A stretch of DNA of 64,000 bases from Flavobacterium sp. N502540 (GCF_025947365.1 NZ_CP110012.1:3596001-3660000), one strand, 5' to 3'. Shown: positions 49,978 to 59,272, numbered from the stretch's first letter. The notes: a model not told the origin generated them from the letters alone. Translations and numbers: made by a program.

Positions 49978-51342
49978 CTAAACCGTCATAGAAAAGAGGT
50001 TTGTTTCCGGAGATTTTCTTTTTAAATGCAGATCGAAAGCCATACAAATATTACGTACAAAAGGTCTTCCTGCTTCGGTAATCTTAATTTTATTTTCTTC
50101 AATTACAATTAACTGATCGTTTTCCATTTCTTTTAAATCGGATAAAACCGCTGGGATTTCTTCAAAATATAAAGATTCATCACTCCAGGAAGTTTCAAAT
50201 TCACAGGTTAAGTTTAAAATATGTTTTCGGATGATTAGATCTTCATCATCGAGAATATGGCCTTTCACCACTGGTAGTTTGTCTGATTCCAACAATTGGT
50301 AATATTCTTCCAGAGTTTTGGTATTTTGAGCAAAACTATACCAGCTGTCGCTAATAGAGGAAACGCCTAAGCCTATCATAAGCTGCGTTTTGGAGGCACT
50401 ATAGCCCATAAAATTTCGGTGTAGTTTTTTATCTTGTGCCGCTTTGTATAAACTGTCGGAGGCGAAGGCGAAATGATCCATTCCAATTTCATGATAACCA
50501 TTTTGTGCCAGTAATTGTTTACCGACTTCATATAGTTTTCTTTTCTCAGCATCTTTCGGAATGTTTTCATCATTAAATCCACGTTGGCCATTGCCTTTGA
50601 TCCAGGGCACATGAGCATAACTGTAAAATGCCAGGCGATCCGGTTTTAAGGAGTTCGTTTTTTCAACAGTATCAATAACATTTTCTACCGTTTGAAAAGG
50701 TAGACCAAATATAATATCATGACCGATTGAAGTATATCCTATTTCTTTGGCCCAAAAGGTCACTTTCGCCACATTATGAAAAGGCTGAATCCTATGAATC
50801 GCTTTTTGAACCTTTTCTGCATAATCCTGAACACCAAAACTTACCCTTCGAAAACCTAAATGATACAACTTTTTAAGCTGTTCGTAAGTGGTATTGTTCG
50901 GATGGCCTTCAAAACTAAACTCGTGGTTTTCGGCTTTTCGGGCATTTTTAAAAATACCATTGATAAGCTGTTCCAGATTGTTTACAGAGAAGAAAGTTGG
51001 AGTTCCGCCACCCAAATGGATCTCTTTTATAAGGGGCTTTTGCGGAAGTAAATTACAATATAAGCTCCATTCTTTTAAAAGAGCTTTTATATAAGTTTCT
51101 TCAACATTATGATTTTTAGTAATTCGTTTGTTGCATCCACAAAAAGTACATAAACTTTCGCAGAAAGGCAGGTGAATGTACAAACTGATTCCGTTTTGAG
51201 AATTGCTCTCTGCAAAAGCCCTTTGGAATGATGTAATCCATTTCTGTTCATTAAAATTATTTTCATTCCAATAAGGAACCGTAGGATAACTGGTATATCT
51301 TGGACCGGGAACGTTGTATTTTTGCGTTAATGAAATTTTCAT
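49978..51342 (-). CDS. hemN: Oxygen-independent coproporphyrinogen III oxidase
   Basis: HemN makes protoporphyrinogen IX without oxygen, needed for haem synthesis at low O2. The 454-residue protein starts MKISLTQKYNVPGPRYTSYP at 51340-51342 (19 codons further upstream overlap the promoter). It has the radical-SAM cluster motif CESLCTFCGC (Cys61, 65, 68), LGGGTPTFF and RVSFGVQD, and the HemN-specific PGPRYTSYPT start. The FNR-type palindrome and a -7 element upstream link it to the cco genes. Confidence 0.94.
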   Translation of the reverse strand: MKISLTQKYNVPGPRYTSYPTVPYWNENNFNEQKWITSFQRAFAESNSQNGISLYIHLPFCESLCTFCGCNKRITKNHNVEETYIKALLKEWSLYCNLLPQKPLIKEIHLGGGTPTFFSVNNLEQLINGIFKNARKAENHEFSFEGHPNNTTYEQLKKLYHLGFRRVSFGVQDYAEKVQKAIHRIQPFHNVAKVTFWAKEIGYTSIGHDIIFGLPFQTVENVIDTVEKTNSLKPDRLAFYSYAHVPWIKGNGQRGFNDENIPKDAEKRKLYEVGKQLLAQNGYHEIGMDHFAFASDSLYKAAQDKKLHRNFMGYSASKTQLMIGLGVSSISDSWYSFAQNTKTLEEYYQLLESDKLPVVKGHILDDEDLIIRKHILNLTCEFETSWSDESLYFEEIPAVLSDLKEMENDQLIVIEENKIKITEAGRPFVRNICMAFDLHLKRKSPETNLFSMTV

Positions 51343-51362
51343 AAAAGAGGATTTTGGATCCT

Positions 51363-51370
51363 CAAAATTA
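51363..51370 (-). promoter_or_regulatory. -7 element of hemN
   Basis: On the reverse strand TAATTTTG is identical to the -7 octamer before ccoS and lies 20 bp before the hemN ATG and 29.5 bp from the centre of the upstream palindrome. Confidence 0.65.
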
Positions 51371-51392
51371 GACCACTGCTGCCGAAAATAAA

Positions 51393-51406
51393 ATGACAAA
51401 TATCAT
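51393..51406 (-). promoter_or_regulatory. FNR-type operator upstream of hemN
   Basis: Plus-strand ATGACAAATATCAT is a palindrome with the TGA-N6-TCA core. Its centre (51399.5) is 29.5 bp from the hemN -7 octamer, exactly the same spacing as at ccoS, and fits a class II activator at about -41.5. Confidence 0.7.
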
Positions 51407-51439
51407 GTAAAAAAAAAGAGACTCATTTTGAGCTACGGT

Positions 51440-51570
51440 GTGGACACAAGTGTAAAAAAGTAACACGAATTGCACTAATTGTCACCAATTTGTTGTGAAA
51501 CTAATTTCACGAACAAGCTTAACGGGGTAAAATTTGTGCAAATTCGTGGAATTTGTGTTCACTTGGTAGC
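51440..51570. repeat. Degenerate dispersed repeat (CACGAATT/AATTCGTG words)
   Basis: The spacer before hemN carries TAACACGAATTGCACTAATT and the inverted words AAATTTGTGCAAATTCGTGG and AATTTGTGTTCACTTG, together a loose 100-bp inverted arrangement. Similar words (GTCACAAGTTCGTGGCAAAA) occur at 546-566. No gene is seen. Confidence 0.5.
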
Positions 51571-51610
51571 CCATTTTGAGCCTCTTTTAGTTGAATTAAA
51601 TAACTAACAT

Positions 51611-52081
51611 TTAAATAGAATCCTGAATGATTTTAAGCCATTTTTTCGCAAACACATGATCCTGATAAGCGCTTATTTGTTTAATGCGGTCATCGTCGAA
51701 ATCATAGAAAGCAATTGTATTTTTTTTTGAAGTTTCTTTGTCCAGAAATTCAAAATCGATTTTTAGTATGGTATCCGAGTTTCCGTCGGTTGTAAGTGTC
51801 AATTTGCAGGAAGAGACTTTTTTCAAATCAACATAAGTAGATTCTTCCTGATTGGGGTTGAAATTCATCAGAATGAATTTTTTATTCTTTTGATCAATTG
51901 TCAGCGTTTTATTGCTTTGAGATTCGGTTAGATCAAAGTCTTCCGGATGTGTTGGATTGAATCTCTTTTTTATGTTTAGGATTTTAGATTTGTTTGCAGC
52001 GTTTGAACGTGCTGAAAAATAAATAGGAATGGCTACTATGATGGCGATCACAATACCAATTATGGTTACACTTGTTTCCAT
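51611..52081 (-). CDS. Membrane-anchored protein of unknown function
   Basis: The 156-residue protein has one N-terminal transmembrane helix (SVTIIGIVIAIIVAIPIYF) and a polar domain of alternating strands (DLTESQSNKTLTIDQKNKKF, IDFEFLDKE) ending in a helix (QDHVFAKKWLKIIQDSI). The helix is followed by basic residues, so the domain is probably cytoplasmic. I do not recognise the family. Confidence 0.65.
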   Translation of the reverse strand: METSVTIIGIVIAIIVAIPIYFSARSNAANKSKILNIKKRFNPTHPEDFDLTESQSNKTLTIDQKNKKFILMNFNPNQEESTYVDLKKVSSCKLTLTTDGNSDTILKIDFEFLDKETSKKNTIAFYDFDDDRIKQISAYQDHVFAKKWLKIIQDSI

Positions 52082-52192
52082 TTGTTTTAAAATTTGATAA
52101 ATTGATATGAAATAGTAAACAGTTTTCAGGGTGAAAACGGCTTAATAATTGGGAAAAGAAAGATCTTTTCGACTAAAAATTCATAAAGTAAT

Positions 52193-52540
52193 CTACCAGA
52201 AAAAATGGAAGGGGTAGAGCATTAAAAGAACTTTTTTGCTCTGAGTGTTAAACTGATTGGCAAAGTTTGAGGCAGTATTTACGGCCTGATGCTGAGGTAC
52301 AGCGACCAATAAAGAGTCAAACCATTTGATTAAACCGGAAGAATTGGTTTTGATATTCCCTACCAGATGATAACCGGTTTGTGGCTGAATAAAAGCCAAT
52401 GAGTCGGTATAGTCGATAGAAAAAGTAGTGTCTGTTTTTTTACTTTCACTTTTGTCAACAACAGACTCGCTTGCCTGAGCGGCAAAAAAAGTGATGATCA
52501 AAAGTGATATAAAAGTAACAGTCTTACGAATCCAATTCAT
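52193..52540 (-). CDS. Small secreted protein of unknown function
   Basis: The 115-residue protein starts at ATG 52538-52540 (MNWIRKTVTFISLLIITFFA, then AQASES), a signal peptide with a cleavage site near residue 23. The mature part is short, without Cys, and ends in hydrophobic and aromatic residues (LLMLYPFHFFW). The family is not recognised; it may be periplasmic. Confidence 0.6.
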   Translation of the reverse strand: MNWIRKTVTFISLLIITFFAAQASESVVDKSESKKTDTTFSIDYTDSLAFIQPQTGYHLVGNIKTNSSGLIKWFDSLLVAVPQHQAVNTASNFANQFNTQSKKVLLMLYPFHFFW

Positions 52541-52661
52541 GGTCGCGAATTTAACTCTTAAAAGACAATTAAAGAAATTTTGCAGCATTAATTAACGTTT
52601 CAAAAGGGGCTAATTATTTTATCCTCAACTTTTAATTGGTACAGTTGAGGATAAAACAAAG

Positions 52662-53084
52662 TTATTGTTGCATTTTGAAATAATAGTCAGCTGAGTGTTT
52701 TCCGCTTCCATAGAATAAAAAGAACACACAAACTAATAAAACTACAATTGCAAGAATCAAGCTTTCAGAATGCATGTGTCCCATAAAATTAATCAGAACG
52801 GCCCCAAAAAGGATGGGTAATTGAGCAGCTATTGCCCAACGGGTAAGCAGCCCGAAAACGATCATTATACCTCCAATCATGTGGGCTGGTGCGATGTAAT
52901 GTAATAGAAACATTCCGCCGCCAAATTTATCAATAGGAGAAATTAAATCATGCAGATACTGAACATTCGTTACAAATGAAACTCCTTTCATAAATAAAAA
53001 AACACCCAATACAATACGTACTAAATCTACAGGTAAATAAGTGTGCGAATTGGCCCATTTATTTAAGCTTTTTACATTTTCCAT
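52662..53084 (-). CDS. DoxX family membrane protein
   Basis: This 140-residue protein has four transmembrane helices with the DoxX pattern LVRIVLGVFLFMKGVSFV near the start, HYIAPAHMIGGIMIVFGLLT at about 65-84 and a final hydrophobic helix. DoxX proteins are small quinol- or redox-linked membrane subunits; the role here is unknown. It stands alone. Confidence 0.85.
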   Translation of the reverse strand: MENVKSLNKWANSHTYLPVDLVRIVLGVFLFMKGVSFVTNVQYLHDLISPIDKFGGGMFLLHYIAPAHMIGGIMIVFGLLTRWAIAAQLPILFGAVLINFMGHMHSESLILAIVVLLVCVFFLFYGSGKHSADYYFKMQQ

Positions 53085-53207
53085 GATACTACGTGATTAA
53101 AAATTACTCACTAAAGTTACTGATTTTTAATGATATATTTATTTTTAAGTAACTGAAAATAAGTTTTTTACTTTTTATTTAACGCATTTATGGGAATGTC
53201 TTAAAAC

Positions 53208-54836
53208 TTAAACCTGAATCACTCCCAAATTAAAAGGTTTTTGAATAGGAGAATGGTTAGCGGCTTCAATCCCCATAGAAATCCAGGTACGGGTGTCAAG
53301 AGGATCAATAATAGCATCTGTCCATAATCTTGAAGCAGCGTAGTAAGGAGAGGTTTGTGCATCGTAACGCGCTTTTATTTTGTTGAACAGTTCCGTTTCT
53401 TTTTCTTCGTCTACGATTTCTCCTTTTGCTTTTAATGAAGAAGCTTCAATTTGAGCTAATACTTTTGCAGCCTGAGTTCCACCCATAACAGCAAGCTCAG
53501 CACTTGGCCACGCGAAAATTAATCTTGGATCATAAGCTTTTCCACACATTGCGTAGTTTCCGGCACCGTAAGAATTTCCAACGATAACGGTAAATTTAGG
53601 AACAACCGAATTACTTACAGCATTTACCATTTTAGCACCGTCTTTTATAATTCCGCCATGTTCTGACTTTGATCCGACCATAAAACCGGTAACGTCCTGT
53701 AAAAAAACTAAAGGTATTTTCTTCTGATTACAATTGGCAATAAAACGAGTCGCTTTGTCGGCACTATCAGAGTAGATAACCCCTCCAAATTGCATTTCTC
53801 CTTTTTTAGTTTTCACTACTTTTCTTTGATTGGCTATAATTCCAACAGCCCAGCCGTCAATTCTGGCATACCCGGTAATTAGAGACTGACCGTAACCTTC
53901 TTTGTAAGCTTCAAATTCTGAATTATCAACCAAACGATTGATAATTTCCATCATATCATATTGCTCGTTTCTCGCCTTTGGCAGGATTCCGTAGATATCT
54001 TTAGGTTCCAGAGCAGGTTTTTCGGCTTTGATACGGCTATAGCCGGCCTTATCAAAATCACCGATTTTGTCTACGATGTTTTTTATCTTTTCGAGGGCAT
54101 CTTTATCATCTTTGGCTTTGTAATCGGTAACGCCTGAGATTTCACAGTGCGTTGTAGCACCACCCAAAGTTTCATTGTCGATGGTTTCTCCAATGGCGGC
54201 TTTTACCAAATAGCTTCCAGCAAGGAAAATACTTCCCGTTTTGTCTACAATTAAAGCCTCATCACTCATAATAGGCAGGTAGGCACCTCCGGCAACGCAG
54301 CTGCCCATTACGGCGGCAATTTGGGTGATTCCCATACTGCTCATTTGTGCATTGTTTCTAAAGATTCTTCCGAAGTGTTCTTTATCAGGGAAAATTTCAT
54401 CCTGAAGTGGTAAATAAACACCGGCACTGTCTACTAGGTAAATGATCGGTAATCTGTTTTCCATGGCAATTTCCTGCGCACGAAGGTTTTTCTTTCCGGT
54501 AATTGGAAACCAGGCACCGGCTTTTACGGTAGCATCATTTGCTACCACTATGCATTGTTTTCCTCTGATGTATCCTATTTTAATGACAACGCCTCCAGAC
54601 GGACAGCCGCCATGTTCGGCATACATTCCTTCACCAACAAAAGCTCCGATTTCAATACTTTTAGAATTTTCGTCTAACAAGTAGTCAATACGTTCGCGTG
54701 CGGTCATTTTGCCTTCGGCATGCAGCTTTTCGATACGTTTTTCGCCTCCTCCTAATTTTACTTTAGCAAATTTTTGTTTTAGTTCAGAAAGTAGTAATTT
54801 ATTGTGATCTTCGTTTTTATTGAAGTTTAAATCCAT
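53208..54836 (-). CDS. Acyl-CoA carboxylase, carboxyltransferase (beta) subunit
   Basis: This 542-residue protein is of the propionyl-/methylcrotonyl-CoA carboxylase beta type, moving CO2 from carboxybiotin to an acyl-CoA. It has two crotonase-like domains; the first shows GGGEKRIEKLHAEGKMTARE and ARERIDYLLDENS, the second PLVFLQDVTGFMVGSKSEHG and the oxyanion-type GNSYGAGNYAMCGKAYDPRL. No biotin-carrier subunit is adjacent, so the acyl substrate is not fixed by context. Confidence 0.92.
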   Translation of the reverse strand: MDLNFNKNEDHNKLLLSELKQKFAKVKLGGGEKRIEKLHAEGKMTARERIDYLLDENSKSIEIGAFVGEGMYAEHGGCPSGGVVIKIGYIRGKQCIVVANDATVKAGAWFPITGKKNLRAQEIAMENRLPIIYLVDSAGVYLPLQDEIFPDKEHFGRIFRNNAQMSSMGITQIAAVMGSCVAGGAYLPIMSDEALIVDKTGSIFLAGSYLVKAAIGETIDNETLGGATTHCEISGVTDYKAKDDKDALEKIKNIVDKIGDFDKAGYSRIKAEKPALEPKDIYGILPKARNEQYDMMEIINRLVDNSEFEAYKEGYGQSLITGYARIDGWAVGIIANQRKVVKTKKGEMQFGGVIYSDSADKATRFIANCNQKKIPLVFLQDVTGFMVGSKSEHGGIIKDGAKMVNAVSNSVVPKFTVIVGNSYGAGNYAMCGKAYDPRLIFAWPSAELAVMGGTQAAKVLAQIEASSLKAKGEIVDEEKETELFNKIKARYDAQTSPYYAASRLWTDAIIDPLDTRTWISMGIEAANHSPIQKPFNLGVIQV

Positions 54837-54991
54837 AATATTTTAATGTTTTAACAAAATAGTGTTGGCTAATTTACAAAATCAATTGAAACCCACATAA
54901 TAAATATTGTGCTGTTGTGAAATTAAATTAAGGTTGCGATAGTTAAATTTTTAGTATCTTTTAGCAGAAGTAAAGCGCCTGTTTAAGACAT

Positions 54992-55023
54992 AAAAAAACC
55001 GGAAGCGAACTTCCGGTTTTTTA
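54992..55023 (-). terminator. Terminator between lpxD and the carboxylase gene
   Basis: AAAAAAACCGGAAG pairs with CTTCCGGTTTTTT around a short GAA loop, with T runs on both strands. It lies 14 bp after the lpxD stop. Confidence 0.9.
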
Positions 55024-55036
55024 TATCATCAATTTT

Positions 55037-56035
55037 TTATTTTTTAATATCACAAACCATTCGTTTTAGAAGGGCCCATTGTTTTAAAGCATCTCGAGCT
55101 TCTACAGCGGGATAACCTAACATGGTTTTTCCGGCAGCAACATCACAAATAACTCCTGAACCTGCTCCAACTACAGCACCATCACCAATTGTTGTATGAT
55201 CTTTGATGGAAGCGCTTCCTCCAATGATAACGCCATTTCCTAAAGTTACAGAACCGGCTAAACCGCTGTTTCCTGCCATGATGCAAAACTTACCTAGTTT
55301 ACTATTGTGTCCTATTTGTACCAGATTGTCGATTTTGCAGCCATCACCAAGAATAGTAGAGCTGAATTTTCCGCGGTCTACGCAAGTATTCGCACCAATC
55401 TCAACTCCGTTTCCAATAATTACGTTTCCAATTTGCGGAATTTTCACTAATCCTTTCTCGCTGCATGGACGAAATCCAAAACCATCAGCGCCAATTGTTG
55501 CATTAGGATGAATGATACAATCGTTGCCAATATGACAACGTTCCCTTACAACTGTTCCGGACCAGATAACAGTATTATTACCAACGGTTGATTCGTCAAG
55601 AATAGTTACGTTTGGATAAATAGTGGTATGGGAGCCAATCTCTACTTTTGGTCCAATGTAGCAGCCGGCACCAATTTTGGCGCCTTCACCAATAATGGCT
55701 GTTTCATCTACAGTAGCGGTTTTGTGAATATTAGTATGGAATATTGGGGCAGGAGGGGCAAAAAGGGCTAGAATTTGAGACATGGCCAGATCGGCATTTT
55801 TTACTTTGATAAAGGCACGATTTTCCCCTGGCTCTATTGAAATATCTTCGTTAACTACTGCAATCGATGCATTTGAAGTTGACCAGTATTTTTCATATTT
55901 TTTGTTTCCTATAAATGAAATTTCTGAAGTTGTCGCTTTTTCTAGTTGCTCTGTGGCTGTAATGCTTTGTGAAGTAGTGCCGTAAATTACGCCATTGATT
56001 ACTTCGTTAATTTCTTGAATTGAATAGGATTTCAT
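55037..56035 (-). CDS. lpxD: UDP-3-O-acylglucosamine N-acyltransferase
   Basis: LpxD adds the second hydroxy-acyl chain in lipid A synthesis. The 332-residue protein has the N-terminal uridine-binding domain (about 1-100) and a long left-handed beta-helix of hexapeptide repeats (about 105-310) with the catalytic His in LVQIGHNSKLGKFC near 243 and the start motif SYSIQEINEVINGVIYG. It is cytoplasmic and stands alone, not beside lpxA or fabZ. Confidence 0.93.
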   Translation of the reverse strand: MKSYSIQEINEVINGVIYGTTSQSITATEQLEKATTSEISFIGNKKYEKYWSTSNASIAVVNEDISIEPGENRAFIKVKNADLAMSQILALFAPPAPIFHTNIHKTATVDETAIIGEGAKIGAGCYIGPKVEIGSHTTIYPNVTILDESTVGNNTVIWSGTVVRERCHIGNDCIIHPNATIGADGFGFRPCSEKGLVKIPQIGNVIIGNGVEIGANTCVDRGKFSSTILGDGCKIDNLVQIGHNSKLGKFCIMAGNSGLAGSVTLGNGVIIGGSASIKDHTTIGDGAVVGAGSGVICDVAAGKTMLGYPAVEARDALKQWALLKRMVCDIKK

Positions 56036-56337
56036 TTAATGAATGTAATAGATTATAGGGGTTAATTTTTCCCAAATAAAATCAATTAGATTCTAATTAC
56101 CTAATGTTATTTTTGAGTTTATTGAAATATATTTAAAATAATAGTTTAAATATTACAAAATTAACATTTTAGCTATTAATTTATTAATGTTTTTTAGTTT
56201 GTATTTAAGTTGTTCCTGTTGGTTTTTTGCTGTAAATTAGGTTTTAAATTGATATGAGTTGTGAGTGAAAACAGTCTTTAGTTTATTGATAGGTAGTAAC
56301 TTACAAAATTATTGAAAACTATTTAAAAGGTTGTAGG
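56036..56337. other. 300-bp AT-rich spacer upstream of lpxD
   Basis: No gene or repeat of note was found. The stretch must hold the lpxD promoter on the reverse strand, but no TAnnTTTG element was confidently picked. Confidence 0.35.
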
Positions 56338-56341
56338 ATAT

Positions 56342-56384
56342 AAAAAAATCGATTCGCTTTTCATGAAAGGAATCGATTTTTATT
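56342..56384 (-). terminator. Terminator after msrB
   Basis: AAAAAATCGATTC pairs with GAATCGATTTTT around a loop containing CTTTTCATGAAAG, which itself can fold. T runs on the reverse strand follow the stem. Confidence 0.85.
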
Positions 56385-56387
56385 TTT

Positions 56388-56834
56388 TTAATCTTTTATT
56401 TTAGAAAGAGAAACTGCATTAATACAATATCGCAGGCCACTAGGTTCGGGACCGTCAGGAAAAACGTGTCCTAAATGGGCATCACAAGTATTGCAAACGA
56501 CTTCAACCCGAATCATTCCGTATGATTTGTCGGCATGGTATGCAATGGCATTTTCTTTTAAAGGCTGAGTAAATGAAGGCCATCCTGTTCCTGACTCAAA
56601 CTTCTCTGAAGCATCAAATAATAAAGTTCCACAGCATTTACATTCATAAATTCCGGGATCAAACAAACTGCAAAGTTCAGAACTGAAGGATCTTTCGGTA
56701 CCTTTTAATCGGGTTACCTGAAATTCTTCGGGAGTCAAAAGCTGTTTCCATTCTTCCTCTGTTTTTTCTACTCTTTTTTCCGGTATCGGATTTCCTTTAT
56801 TTGTAAAATGAATTACATCTGCCCATTTTATCAT
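56388..56834 (-). CDS. msrB: Peptide-methionine (R)-S-oxide reductase
   Basis: MsrB repairs the R-epimer of methionine sulfoxide in proteins. The 148-residue enzyme has the zinc-binding pairs C65xxC68 (ECKCCGT) and C114xxC117 (CNTCDAHLGH), the motifs SGTGWPSF and HVFPDGPEPSGLRYCINA, and the catalytic Cys137 in RYCINAVSL. No signal peptide is seen, so it acts in the cytoplasm. Confidence 0.95.
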   Translation of the reverse strand: MIKWADVIHFTNKGNPIPEKRVEKTEEEWKQLLTPEEFQVTRLKGTERSFSSELCSLFDPGIYECKCCGTLLFDASEKFESGTGWPSFTQPLKENAIAYHADKSYGMIRVEVVCNTCDAHLGHVFPDGPEPSGLRYCINAVSLSKIKD

Positions 56835-56880
56835 AACTTTTTCTTTTAAGTTTTCAGTCTCAGTATTAGGTCTCGGTTGT

Positions 56881-56909
56881 CAGTCTCAGTGAACTGAAAA
56901 CTGAGACTG
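56881..56909 (-). terminator. CAGTCTCAGT hairpin after prfB
   Basis: CAGTCTCAGT (56881-56890) pairs exactly with ACTGAGACTG (56900-56909), 17 bp beyond the prfB stop. The neighbouring TCAGTCTCAGT words suggest a dispersed repeat. No strong T run follows. Confidence 0.5.
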
Positions 56910-56925
56910 CAAACTGATCACTAAT

Positions 56926-58024
56926 TTATTCTTCCTCTTTCTGTCCCATCATCATTAAGTAGGCTTTTAGGAACGGATCTATATTTCCATTCATAACGCC
57001 ATCAACATCGCTGGTTTCGTAGCCTGTACGAACGTCTTTTACTAATTTATAAGGCTGCATTACGTAGTTACGTATTTGTGAACCCCATTCGATTTTCATT
57101 TTTCCTGCTTCTATATCGGCACGTTGAGCTTGTTGTTTTTTTAACTCAATTTCATACAATTGAGAACGTAACATTTGCATAGCACGTTGTCTGTTGTCCT
57201 GTTGAGATCTTGTTTCAGAACATTGAATCTGAATTCCGGTTGGCTTGTGTACTAATTGCACTTTGGTTTCGACCTTATTTACGTTTTGCCCTCCGGCACC
57301 ACTGGAACGGGAAGTTGTAATTTCGATATCGGCAGGATTAATGTCAATTTCGATACTATCGTCAACAAGCGGATACACATAAACAGATACGAACGAAGTA
57401 TGACGTTTGGCATTACTGTCAAAAGGAGAGATTCGCACCAAACGATGTACTCCGTTTTCACCCTTTAGATAACCGAAAGAATAATCTCCTTCGAATTCTA
57501 AAGTTACGGTTTTAATTCCGGCTACATCACCTTCCTGAAAGTTAAGTTCTTTGATTTTGTAACCGTAACTTTCTCCCCACATCATATACATACGCATTAG
57601 CATTCCGGCCCAGTCACAACTTTCAGTTCCTCCGGCTCCGGCTGTAATTTGTACTACGGCACTTAAACTGTCTCCTTCATCTGAAAGCATGTTTTTAAAT
57701 TCGATGTTTTCAATATGAGCTTGAGTAGTGTTGTAATGCTCGTCTAGCTCTGCTGCAGAAAGTTCGCCTTCTTTATAAAAATCATGCGCAAGTTGCAATT
57801 CATCAGTAAGTTCGATTGCTTTGTTGTAATCTTCGATCCATTTTTTCTTGTTTCGAAGGTTTTTTACAATAGCTTCAGCTTCTTTTGCATTGTTCCAAAA
57901 ATCAGGTGCAAAAGTTTTTTCTTCCTCGTTCGCAATTTCGATTAGTTTGGCATCAACGTCAAAGATACCTCCTCAACGCACCAAGGCGCTCCACAATACC
58001 TTTTATTTGTTCGGTCGTTGTCAT
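56926..58024 (-). CDS. prfB: Peptide chain release factor 2, with programmed +1 frameshift
   Basis: RF2 ends translation at UGA and UAA codons. The start is ATG 58022-58024 ([20 protein letters not shown]); after 21 codons the frame meets an in-frame TGA at 57959-57961 in the classic slippery context AGG AGG TAT CTT TGA C. Shifting +1 by skipping one T continues as [19 protein letters not shown] and gives a 365-residue protein, the normal RF2 length. The AGGAGG acts as an internal Shine-Dalgarno. The protein has [12 protein letters not shown] and the peptidyl-hydrolysis GGQ motif in [11 protein letters not shown]. Frameshifting falls when RF2 is plentiful, so it is self-regulated. Confidence 0.96.
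57953..57976 (-). promoter_or_regulatory. Programmed frameshift site of prfB
   Basis: The reverse strand reads AGGAGGTATCTTTGAC over this stretch. The AGGAGG pairs with 16S rRNA, CTT is the slippery codon and TGA (57959-57961) the stop recognised by RF2 itself, a standard autoregulatory device. Confidence 0.93.
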
Positions 58025-58175
58025 AAATTAATAGTAGTTTTATATGTTTTTTACAAATATTACGTTAATTTGGTTCTATCGTTATCGGGAAGTTAAAATT
58101 TACTGAAACTTACCAAAATTAACTAACAGTAATACGTAATTTTGCTGTACAAAAATAAGATATAGTTTTTAGAAT

Positions 58176-59195
58176 ATGGAAATAAATTTAATTAGCGATA
58201 CCATTACTAAACCAACATATGAAATGTTGCAGTATATGTTTAATGCTCATGTTGGGGATGACGTATACAGGCAAGATCCTACAGTTATCGAATTAGAGAC
58301 TAGAGTTGCTGAGTTTTTTGGTATGGAAGCCGGGCTTTTTTTTCCGTCTGGAACTATGGCAAATCAAACCGCAATTAAATTACATACACAGCCCGGAGAA
58401 CAATTGATTGCAGATAAATATGCTCATGTTTATCATTATGAAGGAGGAGGAGTTTCGTTCAACAGCGGTGTATCCTGTTGTTTGTTAGACGGACATCGAG
58501 GGATGATAAATGCCAGTCAGGTTGCTGCGGCGATTAATGATCCTGAGTTTTACCACAGTCCGTTAACAAGTTTGGTTTGTGTAGAGAATACGACCAATAA
58601 AGGGGGTGGGGCTTGTTATGAATTAGAAGATTTAAGAGAGATAAAAAAAGTTTGCGATGCTAATAATCTGAAATTCCATTTGGATGGAGCGAGAATTTGG
58701 AATGCATTGGTGGCAAAAAGACAAAACCCAAAAGAATTTGGAGCAATTTTCGATACAATATCGGTTTGTCTGTCTAAAGGATTAGGTGCTCCAATAGGTT
58801 CTGTGTTGCTAGGAACGAAAGAAGATATTCGTAGAGCGTTGAGAATAAGGAAGATACTTGGCGGAGGAATGCGTCAGGTAGGATATTTGGCAGCAGCGGG
58901 ATTGTTCGCTTTGGCACATAATATTGAAAGACTGGCAGAAGACCACAGAAGAGCTAAAGAAATTGCGGCTGTATTAAGTACAAAATCCTGGGTTTCAGCA
59001 ATAGAGCCTGTAGAAACGAATATTTTGATTTTTTCTTTGGCAGAAGGATATAGTGATCAGCTTTTGATTGAAAAGCTAAAACAAAAAAATATCTTAATAA
59101 GCTCGATGGGGCATAATAAGCTTCGAATCGTGACGCATTTAGATTATAAAGAAGTAATGCATACCTATGTAATTGAAACGTTGCAGAAGTTTTAG
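58176..59195 (+). CDS. Threonine aldolase-like PLP-dependent enzyme (GntG family)
   Basis: The 339-residue enzyme, starting MEINLISDTITKPTYEMLQY, splits L-threonine or allo-threonine to glycine and acetaldehyde. It has the opening AHVGDDVYRQDPTV, the motif FPSGTMANQTAIKLH and the PLP lysine in VCLSKGLGAPIGSVL near 205. Cytoplasmic, monocistronic, ending at a terminator. Confidence 0.92.
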   Translation: MEINLISDTITKPTYEMLQYMFNAHVGDDVYRQDPTVIELETRVAEFFGMEAGLFFPSGTMANQTAIKLHTQPGEQLIADKYAHVYHYEGGGVSFNSGVSCCLLDGHRGMINASQVAAAINDPEFYHSPLTSLVCVENTTNKGGGACYELEDLREIKKVCDANNLKFHLDGARIWNALVAKRQNPKEFGAIFDTISVCLSKGLGAPIGSVLLGTKEDIRRALRIRKILGGGMRQVGYLAAAGLFALAHNIERLAEDHRRAKEIAAVLSTKSWVSAIEPVETNILIFSLAEGYSDQLLIEKLKQKNILISSMGHNKLRIVTHLDYKEVMHTYVIETLQKF

Positions 59196-59240
59196 TTAAA
59201 GTTTCAGGGCTGCAAAGGTTCAAAGGGACAAAGATTAAAC

Positions 59241-59272
59241 AAAAAAGATACACAGATCTGTGTATCTTTTTT
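59241..59272. terminator. Perfect terminator hairpin after the aldolase gene
   Basis: AAAAAAGATACACAGA is followed directly by its exact complement TCTGTGTATCTTTTTT, giving a symmetric bidirectional terminator between the convergent aldolase and ybaB genes. Confidence 0.88.
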
